Assembly (NCBI GenBank): GCA_005879795.1
Contig: VBKJ01000137.1
Coordinates: 1-39,130 of the forward strand
Reading direction: 5' to 3'
Origin: Deltaproteobacteria bacterium
GTDB taxonomy: Bacteria > Desulfobacterota > Binatia > DP-6
DNA: 39,130 nucleotides
The notes under the pieces are model-generated. The model was not told where the DNA came from. It was given only the letters and a program-made list of their open reading frames with translations, and ran no database searches. Positions 6,917 to 15,325 of this stretch are shown here, piece by piece (position 1 is the stretch's first letter; the number at the start of each line of letters is the position of its first letter). Made by a program: the position numbers and the translations under genes.

Positions 6917-8530
6917 ATGGCCTCGCCGTTCTCCGCCGAGACGCGCGAGGCGATGCTCGCCGCCCTCCCCGGCACGGCGCTCGATCTCCTGGTCATCGGC
7001 GGCGGCATCACGGGCGCCGGCGTGGCGCGTGACGCGGCGCTGCGCGGTCTCCGGGTGGCGCTCGTCGAGCGCCTCGACTGGGCCGCCGGCACCTCGAGCC
7101 GGAGCTCGAAGCTCATCCACGGCGGCGTGCGCTACCTCGAGCAGGGCGACCTCGGCCTGGTGCGCGAGGCGGCGAGGGAGCGCAGCGTGCTGCGCCGCCT
7201 GGCGCCCCACCTGGCGCTCCCCGTCCGCCTGCTCATGCCGACCTACGGCCGCGCGGGGCACGCGAAGCTCGGCCTCGGTCTCTGGACCTTCGAGCACATC
7301 GCCACCGTCGCGCCCGAAGAGCGGCACGCGATGTGGAGCCGCGAGGAGGTCCTCGAGCGGGAGCCGACGCTCGACGGCACGCGCCTCCACGGCGCCGCCA
7401 CCTTCCTCGAGTACCAGACCTGTGACGCGCGCCTCGTGCTCGAGACCGTGCTCGGCGCGCACGTCGCGGGCGCGCGCTGCGTGAACCACGTCGAGGCGAC
7501 CGGGATCGCGGACGGCGAGGTCGCCCTGCGCGACACGCTCACGGGCCGGAGCACTCGTGCGCGCAGCCGGATCGTCGTGAACGCCGCCGGCCCGTGGGTG
7601 GACGAGGTGCGGCGGCGCGCGGGCGCGCTCGCGGGGCCGAGGCTCCACCTCACCAAGGGCATCCATCTGGTCGTGCCGCACGGGCGGCTCCCGGTGCGCC
7701 ACATCGTCGTCATGCAGGCCCGCGACCGCCGCGCGGTCTTCGCCGTGCCGCGCGAAGGCGTCACCTACCTCGGCACGACCGACACCGACCACGGCCCGCC
7801 CACCGACCATCCCGCGGTGACGGGCGAGGACGCGGACTACCTGCTCGAGGCCGCCAACCGCACCTTCGCCGGGCCCCCGCTCGCGCGCACGGACGTGGTG
7901 GGGGCGTGGGCCGGGCTCCGGCCGCTGCTCCACGAGGAGGGCAAGCGCGCATGGGAGATATCGCGAAAAGACGAGATCATGGTGAGCGACACCGGCCTGG
8001 TCTCGATCGCCGGCGGCAAGCTCACCACCCACCGCCGCATGGCGGAGCGGGTCGTCGACCTGGTCGTCGAGCGCCTCGGACGGGCGGCCGGCGCCTGCCG
8101 CACCGCGAGCGTGCCGCTGCCGGCCGGCGCGCTCGCTCCGGAGGAGCTGCCGCACCTGGTCGATCGGGTGCGCGCGGGGCTCCCGCAGCTCGCGCCGGGC
8201 GGGGCGGAGCGCCTGGTCGCGCTCTACGGCGCGGGCGCCGAGCGCATCGTCGCCCGCGGCCGGGCCGAGCCGGCGGCCGGCGAGGTGCTGCCCGGCGGCA
8301 TCCTGCGCGCGGAGGTCGCCCACGCCCTCGACGAGGAGATGGCGCTGACGCTCGAGGACCTCCTCGAGCGGCGCACGCGCCTCCTCCTCTTCGATCCCGG
8401 GCAGGGGCTCGCGTGCGCCGCGGCGGTCGCGGACATGGCTGCCGCGCGCCTCGGCTGGGACCGGGCGCGCACGGCGGCGGAGCTCGAGGGCTACCGCGCC
8501 CTGGCGGCGAGCTCGAGGGGGTTCGCATGA
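6917..8530 (+). CDS. glpD: Glycerol-3-phosphate dehydrogenase (FAD-dependent)
   Basis: A 537-residue protein of normal GlpD length. It oxidises sn-glycerol-3-phosphate to dihydroxyacetone phosphate and passes electrons to the quinone pool at the inner membrane. The FAD-binding GGGITGAG lies at about residues 28-35, followed by the family signature TSSRSSKLIHGGVRYLEQGD (about 59-78), FAVPREGVTYLGTTDTDHG, AGLRPLL and the C-terminal alpha-helical DAO_C domain (about 400-530). The stop overlaps the next start as ATGA, so it is translationally coupled to the alkylglycerone-phosphate-synthase-like gene. GlpD could supply DHAP to an ether-lipid route through that neighbour. Confidence 0.95.
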   Translation: MASPFSAETREAMLAALPGTALDLLVIGGGITGAGVARDAALRGLRVALVERLDWAAGTSSRSSKLIHGGVRYLEQGDLGLVREAARERSVLRRLAPHLALPVRLLMPTYGRAGHAKLGLGLWTFEHIATVAPEERHAMWSREEVLEREPTLDGTRLHGAATFLEYQTCDARLVLETVLGAHVAGARCVNHVEATGIADGEVALRDTLTGRSTRARSRIVVNAAGPWVDEVRRRAGALAGPRLHLTKGIHLVVPHGRLPVRHIVVMQARDRRAVFAVPREGVTYLGTTDTDHGPPTDHPAVTGEDADYLLEAANRTFAGPPLARTDVVGAWAGLRPLLHEEGKRAWEISRKDEIMVSDTGLVSIAGGKLTTHRRMAERVVDLVVERLGRAAGACRTASVPLPAGALAPEELPHLVDRVRAGLPQLAPGGAERLVALYGAGAERIVARGRAEPAAGEVLPGGILRAEVAHALDEEMALTLEDLLERRTRLLLFDPGQGLACAAAVADMAAARLGWDRARTAAELEGYRALAASSRGFA

Positions 8531-9930
8531 GCGAGATCGGCGAGGCCCTCGCCCGCGAGCTGGGGCGCGATCGCGTGGCCGAGGACGCGGCGACGCTCGC
8601 CGCGCACCGCACCGACTACTGGATCCTGGCGCACCTGCGCGCGCGCCAGGGCCGCCTGGCCGGCGGGCCCGCCTGCGTGGTGAAGCCGCGGAGCACGGCC
8701 GAGGTGGCGAGCGCCATCCGCCTGGCGAAGCGCCACGGCGTCCCCGTCGTCCCCTACGGTGCGGGCTCCGGCGTGGTCGGCGGCGCGACACCGCCGGCGG
8801 GATCGCTCGTCGTCGACCTGACCGCCATGAGCCGCCTCCTCGAGCTGAACGAGCCCGCACTCTACGCCCGCGCCGAGGCCGGGATGCTGGGCGGCGCGTA
8901 CGAGGCAGCCATCGGCGCGCGCGGTTACACCAGCGGGCACTACCCGCAGTCGATCGACCGCTCGACGGTGGGCGGCTGGGTCGCGACGCGGGCCGCGGGG
9001 CAGTTCTCCACCCGCTACGGCAACATCGAGGATCTCTGCCTCGGCCTCGAGGCGGTGCTACCGACCGGCGAGGTGGTGCGCACGGAGCCCGTGGTGCCGC
9101 GCGCGTCGGTCGGCCCGAACCTGCGCGAGCTCTTCCTCGGCAGCGAGGGAGCGCTCGGCGTGGTCACCGAGGTCGCGCTGCGCGTGCACCCGCTGCCCGA
9201 GGTCCGTGCGCTCGCGAGCTTCGCCTTCCCGAGCATGGGGGCCGCGCTCGACACCGTGCGCCGCGTGCTCCGCGTCGGGTGGCGGCCGGCCGTGCTGCGC
9301 GCCTACGACCAGATGGAGACGGAGCGCCAGTTCTCCGCCTGGGCGCCGGCGGACACTTGCCTGCTCCTCGTGGTCTCGGAGGGCCCCGGCGCGCTCGTCC
9401 AGGCCGAGAGCGGGGCGTGCGCCAGCGAGGCGGCGACGGCCGGCGGCAAGGCGGTCGGGACCGGGCCGGTGGCGCACTGGCTCGAGGCGCGGAACAAGGT
9501 GCCTTCGTGGGACTTCTTCCTGGACCGTGAGATGCTGGCCGACACGATCGAGGTGGCGGCGACCTGGGACCGGATCGGGACCGTCTACGAGACCGTGGTC
9601 GCGGCGCTCGCCGGCGCGCGGGGCGTCATCGTCGCGAGCGGGCACAGCTCGCACGGCTACCCGCAGGGGACGAACATCTACTTCACCTTCGTCATGAAGC
9701 CGGAGCCGTTCGCGGACGCCGAGGCGGCCTACCTGGAGGCGTGGGGGCGCGCGCTCGGCGCCACGGTCGCCGCGGGCGGCACGATCTCGCACCACCACGG
9801 CATCGGACGGCTGCGCGCGCCGTGGCTGGAGCGGGAGCTCGGGAGCGCGTACCCGCTCCTGCGCGCGCTCAAGCGCGCCCTCGATCCGAGCGGGATCATG
9901 AACCCGGGGGTGCTGCTCACGCACGTGTAG
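8527..9930 (+). CDS. Alkylglycerone-phosphate synthase-like FAD enzyme
   Basis: A 467-residue FAD_binding_4 / FAD-oxidase_C protein. Features specific to AGPS rather than to glycolate or lactate oxidases are the PQSIDRSTVGGWVATRAAGQ segment (about 140-159) with RYGNIEDL after it, IYFTF (about 384-388, containing the likely catalytic Tyr), and the triple-His motif SHHHGIGRLR (about 421-430). AGPS swaps the acyl chain of acyl-DHAP for a fatty alcohol, forming the ether bond of plasmalogen-type lipids. Coupling to glpD by ATGA fits, because GlpD makes DHAP. I see no acyltransferase or fatty acyl-CoA reductase nearby, so the pathway is not complete here. The less specific alternative is a general FAD-linked oxidase. 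Confidence 0.8.
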   Translation: MSEIGEALARELGRDRVAEDAATLAAHRTDYWILAHLRARQGRLAGGPACVVKPRSTAEVASAIRLAKRHGVPVVPYGAGSGVVGGATPPAGSLVVDLTAMSRLLELNEPALYARAEAGMLGGAYEAAIGARGYTSGHYPQSIDRSTVGGWVATRAAGQFSTRYGNIEDLCLGLEAVLPTGEVVRTEPVVPRASVGPNLRELFLGSEGALGVVTEVALRVHPLPEVRALASFAFPSMGAALDTVRRVLRVGWRPAVLRAYDQMETERQFSAWAPADTCLLLVVSEGPGALVQAESGACASEAATAGGKAVGTGPVAHWLEARNKVPSWDFFLDREMLADTIEVAATWDRIGTVYETVVAALAGARGVIVASGHSSHGYPQGTNIYFTFVMKPEPFADAEAAYLEAWGRALGATVAAGGTISHHHGIGRLRAPWLERELGSAYPLLRALKRALDPSGIMNPGVLLTHV

Positions 9931-9941
9931 GCGCCCCGGGT

Positions 9942-10010
9942 TTCACGTCCCGCCCGCGCCCTGGTATCGTGGCGTCGATGGCGTCGAGTCCCGTGGCCCG
10001 ACCCGGATGA
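9942..10010 (+). promoter_or_regulatory. Leaderless promoter with 10-codon mini-ORF before the DAO gene
   Basis: TTCACG (9942-9947), a 17-bp spacer, TATCGT (9965-9970), 7 nt, then ATG at 9978. That ATG opens a 10-codon frame (MASSPVARPG) whose TGA (10008-10010) overlaps the ATG of the next gene (10007) as ATGA. The arrangement predicts a leaderless mini-ORF translationally coupled to the flavoprotein gene. Confidence 0.5.
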
Positions 10011-11158
10011 GGGGTGGTGAGCAGGCGAACGTGACCGCCGGCCGCCGCTTCGAGGTGATCATCGTCGGCGGCGGCATCGCCGGCGCCTCGCTGGCCTACT
10101 TCCTCGCCGAGCGGGGCGTGACCGACGTCCTCCTCCTCGAGCGCGAGCCGCAGGCCGGCTACCACGCCACGGGGCGCAGTGCGGCGACGCTGGCGGAGCT
10201 GGATCCGATCACGACCCTCCACGCCCTCAAGGTCATGGGCGGCCATTTCCTTCGCCAGCCGCCCGCCGGCTTCGCGGAGACCCCGCTCCTCGTGCGCTCG
10301 GGGGTCATGGTCCTCTTCAAGGAGAAGACGTGGGACGCGATCCGCGCAGCGGCGCCGGCGATCGAGCAGCTGGGAACACGGCTCATGCTTCTCTCGCCCG
10401 CCGAGGCGATCGCGCGCGTGCCCGCCCTCCTCGCCGACCGCTTCGCGGGCGCGGCACTCCTTCCCGACGACGGCCACATCGACGTGCACGCACTCCTCTG
10501 GGGCTACCTCGGCCACGCGAAGCGGCGCGGCGCCGAGCAGCGCTTCGGCGTCGAGGTGTGCGCCGTGCGGGTCGAGGCGGGGCGATGCGTCGGTGTGGTG
10601 ACGGCGGGGGGCGAGATCCACGCGCGCTGGGTGGTGAGCGCCGCCGGCGCCTGGGCAGGGAAGCTCGCCGCTCTCGCCGGCGCGGCGCCCATCCCGATCG
10701 TGCCCCACCGGCGTACGATCGTGACCTTCGCCGCGCCGGTCGACGTGCGCGGCTGGCCGATGGTGCACAGCGACGACGACCGCCTCTACTTCGCGCCCGA
10801 GTCGGGCGGCCTGCTGCTGAGCCCGATGGACGAGGACCCGATGGAGCCGTGTGACGCGCGGCCCGACGACGAGGTGATCGCGCGGGGCCTCGCGCGGCTG
10901 GCCGGGCTCGCGCCGTCGCTCGTGCCCCAGACGCTGCGCCGCAAGTGGTCGGGGCTGCGCACCTTCGCCCCCGACCGCATCCCCGTGGTGGGCGAGGACC
11001 CGCGCGTGCGCGGCTTCTTCTGGCTCGCGGGCCAGGGTGGCGCCGGCATCGAGACGAGCGGCGCGCTCGGGCCGATCGCCGCCGACCTGATCGTGGACGG
11101 GAAGACCGAGCGGTTCGACGCGCGGGCGCTCGCCCCCGCGCGGTTCGCGGCCAGCTGA
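10007..11158 (+). CDS. DAO-family FAD-dependent oxidoreductase (amino acid dehydrogenase-like)
   Basis: A 383-residue flavoprotein. The FAD motif VIIVGGGIAGASLAYFLAERG is near residues 17-37, with the acidic end of strand 2 at LLLEREP. HATGRSAATLAE, DDGHIDVHALLWGYLGHAKRRG and the C-terminal GFFWLAGQGGAGIETSGALG are typical of the D-amino-acid / D-arginine / glycine oxidase family. The substrate cannot be assigned; the closest pattern is D-arginine dehydrogenase-like. ATG 10007 is coupled to the upstream mini-ORF, and GTG 10031 is an in-frame alternative just before the domain. It lies 76 bp downstream of the AGPS-like gene but has its own promoter. Confidence 0.8.
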   Translation: MRGGEQANVTAGRRFEVIIVGGGIAGASLAYFLAERGVTDVLLLEREPQAGYHATGRSAATLAELDPITTLHALKVMGGHFLRQPPAGFAETPLLVRSGVMVLFKEKTWDAIRAAAPAIEQLGTRLMLLSPAEAIARVPALLADRFAGAALLPDDGHIDVHALLWGYLGHAKRRGAEQRFGVEVCAVRVEAGRCVGVVTAGGEIHARWVVSAAGAWAGKLAALAGAAPIPIVPHRRTIVTFAAPVDVRGWPMVHSDDDRLYFAPESGGLLLSPMDEDPMEPCDARPDDEVIARGLARLAGLAPSLVPQTLRRKWSGLRTFAPDRIPVVGEDPRVRGFFWLAGQGGAGIETSGALGPIAADLIVDGKTERFDARALAPARFAAS

Positions 11159-11192
11159 CGCTTTCGAGCGACGGGCCGGAGAGACCGGGGAG

Positions 11193-11256
11193 TGGGGCGC
11201 CAGGGTCCGATGGGTGCGGGTTCGGTCATTCCGCCCTTCGTGGGGACCCTGCCCCA
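11193..11256. terminator. Inverted repeat between convergent genes
   Basis: TGGGGC-gcc-AGGGTCC (11193-11208) pairs with GGACCCT-GCCCCA (11244-11256): 13 bp with a 3-nt bulge and a 35-nt loop. The left arm lies after the DAO stop codon, the right arm inside the last codons of the opposing gene. Probable bidirectional terminator, without a T tract. Confidence 0.45.
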
Positions 11257-12512
11257 TCCGTGCTGCCGAAGACCCGCGCGTTCTCGAATTTGAAGACGTC
11301 GTAGTGGGCCGTGTTGCCATCGAGCGAGTTCCCCTGCCAGTCCCAACTGAAGATGAAGGAGCCCTCCATGCGAGAGCTCGCCCAGTGATCGAACTCGGTC
11401 TTCAGCTCGTCGGGGCTCGGACGGCGCCAGGTGGAGTCTTCGAAGTCCTGAATGACGGCATAGTAGTGCGGGACACCCTGGCTGCTGGCCGCGGCGATGG
11501 CCCGGTCGATGTCGGCGAAGTCACAGGGCGAGCTCGCCGGTTGACGGCAGGGATAGATGTCCAGGCCGATGATGTCCGCCGTCCCGACGAAGTAGTGGTA
11601 CGGATACCACTCGATCGTGCCGCCGGGCACGTAGGCCGAGTTCGAGACGACGATGTAGGTCGGCTTGGCCGGATCGTGCAGCCTGATAAGGTCCGAGCGC
11701 GCCTTGAGTTGCTGCGTCAGGTCGGGGCAGTTCTGGTGCGCCTGCTCCGGCTCGTCGGCCACGTAGTAGCCGAGGACCGCCGGAGGTCCCTTGATGGCGT
11801 CGACCGCGGCCGCGATCGCCGAGTCGGAGCTCGTGAACGCGCAGGTGTCCCCGTCGTAGTCGCCCACCCAGACCATCGCCTGCATCCCGAGCGCGGCCAC
11901 GCTGTCGAGCGCGCTCTTGCTCGCCACCGAGTTGACGGCGTTGAAGCCGAGCGACTGGAAGAGCGCGTCGTGCACGCCGTGGGTAGTCTCGTACATGCCG
12001 CGCGGGAAGAAGCCGCCCGGCGGGGCGAGGGTCGTGGTCGTGGTGCTGGTGCTGGTCGTGGGGGACGTGCTGGTCGTGGTGGGCGTCCGGGTGGTCGTCG
12101 TCGTGCTCGTGGTCGAGGTCGTCGTGGTCGGGGGGGCCAGACAGTCCAGAGCCGACTTCCCCTCCTCACAGCACGTGCGGCAGGAGCGGGCGCCATCCTC
12201 ACAGCGCAGCCTGCCGTCCCGGGACGCTCGATCCGCAGCCTCGATGCAGAGACGCTTCTGGCGGCGGGCCCCCTTGCGACAACGGCGGCTCCTCCCGCAG
12301 CTCTTCAGACCTTGGCGAGCCGTCCGTCGGCAGGCGCCTCTCGCGCCGAATCGCTCATCCTGAACCTGCGCAGCGCAGCTTGCCCTCTCCCTGACGCAAG
12401 CTCGCCGGCACTTTTGGTCGTTCGAATCTCCTCGGGCCGCGCCGGGCGAGGCTTCGACCGCAACCGATACGGCGCACAGAAGGGAAAGGAGCGCGGCTTT
12501 GCCGAGACGCAC
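11226..12512 (-). CDS. Secreted Cys-rich protein with Thr/Ser linker and glycosidase-like domain
   Basis: A 428-residue protein with three parts. Residues 1-28 are a signal peptide (MRLGKAALLSLLCAVSVAVEA). Residues about 30-125 are Arg/Lys-rich with 12 or more cysteines, suggesting a disulfide-stabilised surface module. Residues about 126-163 are an almost pure Thr/Ser/Pro linker (nucleotides about 12024-12140). Residues 166-428 look like a TIM-barrel glycoside hydrolase-like domain: GGFFPRGMYE, LGYYVADEPEQAH (E-P-E a candidate acid), IIGLDIYP and GSFIFSWDWQGNS. The start codon is GTG. The enzymatic role is inferred only from the barrel-like pattern; no family is assigned with confidence. The linker explains the repetitive DNA here. 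Confidence 0.65.
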   Translation of the reverse strand: MRLGKAALLSLLCAVSVAVEASPGAARGDSNDQKCRRACVRERASCAAQVQDERFGARGACRRTARQGLKSCGRSRRCRKGARRQKRLCIEAADRASRDGRLRCEDGARSCRTCCEEGKSALDCLAPPTTTTSTTSTTTTTRTPTTTSTSPTTSTSTTTTTLAPPGGFFPRGMYETTHGVHDALFQSLGFNAVNSVASKSALDSVAALGMQAMVWVGDYDGDTCAFTSSDSAIAAAVDAIKGPPAVLGYYVADEPEQAHQNCPDLTQQLKARSDLIRLHDPAKPTYIVVSNSAYVPGGTIEWYPYHYFVGTADIIGLDIYPCRQPASSPCDFADIDRAIAAASSQGVPHYYAVIQDFEDSTWRRPSPDELKTEFDHWASSRMEGSFIFSWDWQGNSLDGNTAHYDVFKFENARVFGSTDGAGSPRRAE

Positions 12513-12983
12513 GGACTCTGTCCGGTCGGCTCCGAACTCAGGTGGGTCCTCGTGGCTACCAGAGGCGAGTTTCTCCCCTCGAGCTCACTCGCGCAACTCG
12601 TCACCCGGGTCATCCCGGAGTGACGGGGGACCCGCCTCGGTGCAACGAGAGCAGGAGCGCCGGCAGGTGATCGGCCTGCCAAAGCGAGCCCGGGCCGCAA
12701 GGCGGCAGGTGGTGAGGCGAATCGCCACATTGTGACCTCCCGCCTCATTGTCGAGACAGACCGTCACCGGCAGGCGCCGCGAGCCCCCGAGTTCTCTAGG
12801 CGGCTGGCGGGCACCGTTCCTGCATGCTACGGGCCTCGCAGCGGACCCTCGCGCTCTCCGAGCGCGAGATGGAGGGGACTCCTGCTACTGCCCTCACTAC
12901 GAAGATGCAGGCGGGGTGGGGGAGGTCGTCCGCCGCCTCTCCGCCGCCATGGCGGCGCGCAGCGCCGGCCGCGAAGCCGCACT
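12513..12983. other. 471-bp divergent gap with no supported gene
   Basis: Between the start of the Cys-rich protein (-) and the phosphatase fusion (+). It holds short inverted repeats (GGCAGG 12662-12667 with CCTGCC 12675-12680; TGAGGCG 12713-12719 with CGCCTCA 12741-12747) and a 12-codon frame at 12949-12987 (starts MAARSAG) whose TGA overlaps the proposed CTG start of the next gene. Longer open frames here are Arg/Pro-rich and look non-coding. I see no convincing promoter. Confidence 0.4.
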
Positions 12984-14051
12984 CTGAAGGCGAACGCATG
13001 CATCGCGGCTCTGGTGGGCGCGCTGGTGGCCGCGCCGCTGGCGGCCGCGCCGCCGACGCCCGCCGCCGTGCCACGGGATATCCACGCCGGCGTCCGGGTC
13101 AGGCTGGAGGCCACGATGACGAGACCCAGGACGGTCGTGGCGGAGGGGGTCGAAATCGTGGCGGGCGCCGAGGGCGAGGACGGTCTGAAGGCGGTCATCG
13201 AGACCGTGGACCCGGAGGCAAAGACGCTGACGGCGCTCGGCATCAAGATCGTCGCATCGGACGCGACGGTGCTCCGGGGGGAGAGCCAGGAGTGCCTCCC
13301 GTTCTCGGCGATACGGCCCGGCCGGCGGGTCTCCGCGAGGGGGACGTTCCGCGGCGACGCGACGCTCGTCGCCTCGAAGCTCAGGATCAGGCCCGAGAAG
13401 CCCGAGAAGGCGCGGGACGTCACGCTCGAAGGACCGGTCCAGCAGGTGGATTCCGGGAGCACGAGCTTTGCGGTGCTCGGGGTGACCGTGATGCTGACGC
13501 CGCAGACGAAGATCGAGCGCGGCGGGCGCGGAGGAGAAGGGCTCGCGCGAAGAGTCGTGACGGGTGCTCCCCGAGGGGAGGCGCCTCCGTCCATTCCGAG
13601 CTACGGGGTGATCTGGAAGGAGAGGCTCACGCGCTCCGGTGAGCCCAGGGATGAGGCCGGATGGACCTGGCTCCGCACTCATGGCGTCCGGTCCGTCGTC
13701 AACTTCCACTTCCTCCCGGAGGACAAGGAGGCGTCCGAACGGGCCAGGTTCGAGCACTACCTGTCGCTGCCGTTCGAGGAAAAGGAGCCCCCCACGGACG
13801 CCGAGGCGGAGACGTTCCTCGCCTTCGTCCAAGACCCGCAGCACTGGCCCGTCCACATCCACTGCAAGGAAGGGAGATACCGCACGGGGCTCATGGCTGC
13901 CCTGGCGCGATACGCCATCGATGGCTGGTCGATCGACGAGGCGCTGGCGGAGGCGAGGCGCTACACCAGGGGCAAGGACCTGTACGCGCGGGACGTCAAC
14001 TGGCTCCGCCGCTGGGCTGCCAAACACAAGCCCGGCAGCCACCCCCTCTGA
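12984..14051 (+). CDS. Exported DUF5666-like plus dual-specificity tyrosine phosphatase fusion
   Basis: About 355 residues. If started at CTG 12984 the N-terminus is KANACIAALVGALVAAPLAA, a convincing signal peptide; no ATG or GTG lies nearby in frame. GTG 12732 would add 84 unrelated residues, and ATG 13114 would lose the signal. Residues about 50-185 hold two DUF5666-like beta units (GLKAVIETVDPEAKTLTALG... and VTLEGPVQQVDSGSTSFAVLG). Residues about 200-345 are a cysteine phosphatase: GVIWKERLTRSGEP, GVRSVVNFHFLPED, and the catalytic loop VHIHCKEGRYRTGLMAAL with C-x5-R (H-C-K-E-G-R-Y-R-T-G). It would remove phosphate from protein or another substrate, apparently in the periplasm. It converges with the DAHP synthase gene. 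Confidence 0.7.
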   Translation: MKANACIAALVGALVAAPLAAAPPTPAAVPRDIHAGVRVRLEATMTRPRTVVAEGVEIVAGAEGEDGLKAVIETVDPEAKTLTALGIKIVASDATVLRGESQECLPFSAIRPGRRVSARGTFRGDATLVASKLRIRPEKPEKARDVTLEGPVQQVDSGSTSFAVLGVTVMLTPQTKIERGGRGGEGLARRVVTGAPRGEAPPSIPSYGVIWKERLTRSGEPRDEAGWTWLRTHGVRSVVNFHFLPEDKEASERARFEHYLSLPFEEKEPPTDAEAETFLAFVQDPQHWPVHIHCKEGRYRTGLMAALARYAIDGWSIDEALAEARRYTRGKDLYARDVNWLRRWAAKHKPGSHPL

Positions 14052-14161
14052 CAGCACGCGACCCGGATCAAGTGCGTGGTGGGGAAGCGTGATGCGGCGA
14101 GTAGGAGTCGATCCAACGCCCGACCACGACCTGCGGCAACAAAAACGGCGGGGCGGGCGAG

Positions 14162-15325
14162 CTAACCGGGCGATTTTCCATGAGGCGGCCCCGCCCCAAG
14201 AAACAACCGCCGCTTGTCCGCTTCCATGCGCGCCAGGTAGCCCTTCTCGACGGCCGCCGACGCGAGGTAGCTGCGGTCGAGCTCGCGCCGGAGCCGCCAC
14301 GTCTCGCGCGCCGCGCGCACGAGGGCGCGGAGCTGCTCCGGGAAGAGGCCCTGGAAGCCGTCGGACTTGGCGATGAGCGGGTTCGGGTGCGCTTCGACCA
14401 GGACGACCGCGGCGCCCGCCATGATGCCGGCGAGCGTCGCGGGGTGGACGAGGTCACGAATGCCGGTCCCGTGCGAGGCATCGACGGCGACCGGGAGGCC
14501 CGAGAGCTGGTAGCGGAAGGCGGCGATCGAACCGCAGTCGAGGGTGTTCCGCGTGTAGCGGTTGGCGCTCGTGATACCGCGCTCGCAGAGGATCACGTTC
14601 TCCTTGCCGCCGGTCATGATGCGCTCGACCCAGAGGAGGTAGGCCTCCGTGTCCAGCGAGTTGCCGCGCTTGTGGATGACCGGCAGCGGCGTCGTGCGCA
14701 GACGGTTCAGCAGCGCCTGGTTCTTGCTGTTCGGCTCACCGATCTGGATGCAGTCGACGCCCGCGTCCTCGTAGACGGGCACGTCGGCCGGGTCGAGGAT
14801 CTCGACCACGGTCGGGAGCCCGAACTCGCGCCCGGCCTTGACGATGAGACGGAGCCCGCGCTTCAGCGACTCGGCGTCCGAGGCGCCGAGCCCCTCCCAG
14901 CCGCTGTACGGGCTCGAGCGGTACTTGACCACGCCGCCGCGCAGCGCGTTCCCGCCCGCCTCCTTCACCAGGCGGGCGGCCTCCGTGATCTGCGCCTCGC
15001 TCTCGACCGAGCACGGGCCCGAGATGAAGACCAGCTCGTCGCCCCCGCACACCACGTCACCGATCCTGACCGTCTGGTAGATCGGGCGGTCGGGCGCACC
15101 CTTCTGCGCCGCGCGCTTGTAGGCGCGCGAGATGGGGATCAGCTGCTCGACGCCGGGGAGCTCCTCGATCTCCCCCACGGGGAGCGTCGAGATGTCGCCG
15201 TACACCCCGACCAGCGTGATCTCCTCCCCGACCATCTTGCCGGTCTTGAAGCCGAGGCCGTGGAGCTTGTCCTCGACGGCCGCGACCTCGTCGCGGGTCG
15301 CGTCGCGTCGCATCTTGACCAGCAT
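14162..15325 (-). CDS. aroF: 3-deoxy-7-phosphoheptulonate (DAHP) synthase, type I-beta with N-terminal regulatory-type domain
   Basis: 387 residues. Residues 1-75 are a ferredoxin-like domain typical of Thermotoga/Bacillus-type enzymes (MLVKMRRDATRDEVAAVEDKL, GEIEELPGVEQLIPI). The barrel condenses PEP and erythrose-4-phosphate, the first step of aromatic synthesis. Metal ligand candidates are retained: Cys in GPCSVES, His in DASHGTG, Glu in VEAHPNP, Asp in SDGFQGLF. Compared with the usual family text, KPRTSPYS is KYRSSPYS and QIGARN is QIGEPN, so the active site is somewhat divergent. The promoter is TTGACG-N18-TGCAAT with a real leader and AAGGAGAG 7 nt before ATG, unlike the leaderless genes around it. 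Confidence 0.85.
   Translation of the reverse strand: MLVKMRRDATRDEVAAVEDKLHGLGFKTGKMVGEEITLVGVYGDISTLPVGEIEELPGVEQLIPISRAYKRAAQKGAPDRPIYQTVRIGDVVCGGDELVFISGPCSVESEAQITEAARLVKEAGGNALRGGVVKYRSSPYSGWEGLGASDAESLKRGLRLIVKAGREFGLPTVVEILDPADVPVYEDAGVDCIQIGEPNSKNQALLNRLRTTPLPVIHKRGNSLDTEAYLLWVERIMTGGKENVILCERGITSANRYTRNTLDCGSIAAFRYQLSGLPVAVDASHGTGIRDLVHPATLAGIMAGAAVVLVEAHPNPLIAKSDGFQGLFPEQLRALVRAARETWRLRRELDRSYLASAAVEKGYLARMEADKRRLFLGAGPPHGKSPG

Noticed and set aside
2829-7484. A 1551-codon open frame on the plus strand, opposite the ferritin-like and GAF/coiled-coil genes
   Set aside because: Its translation is dominated by Arg, Ala, Gly and Pro with no domain; it is the antisense shadow of GC-rich genes on the other strand. 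The 3' part is an out-of-frame reading of the TPR and glpD genes.
12024-12140. Repetitive GTCGTGGT-like DNA that could suggest a repeat array
   Set aside because: It encodes the Thr/Ser linker of the secreted protein on the minus strand; repeat units are irregular and there are no spacers.
11917-12363. Plus-strand open frame with Val-rich hydrophobic stretch (VVVVLVLVVGDVLVVV)
   Set aside because: It is the complement of the Thr/Ser linker codons; the apparent membrane helix is an artefact of reading ACC/AGC repeats backwards.
12748-12987. 79-codon open frame before the phosphatase fusion
   Set aside because: No promoter, no ribosome site, no recognisable sequence; only the final 12 codons overlap the downstream start in an interesting way.
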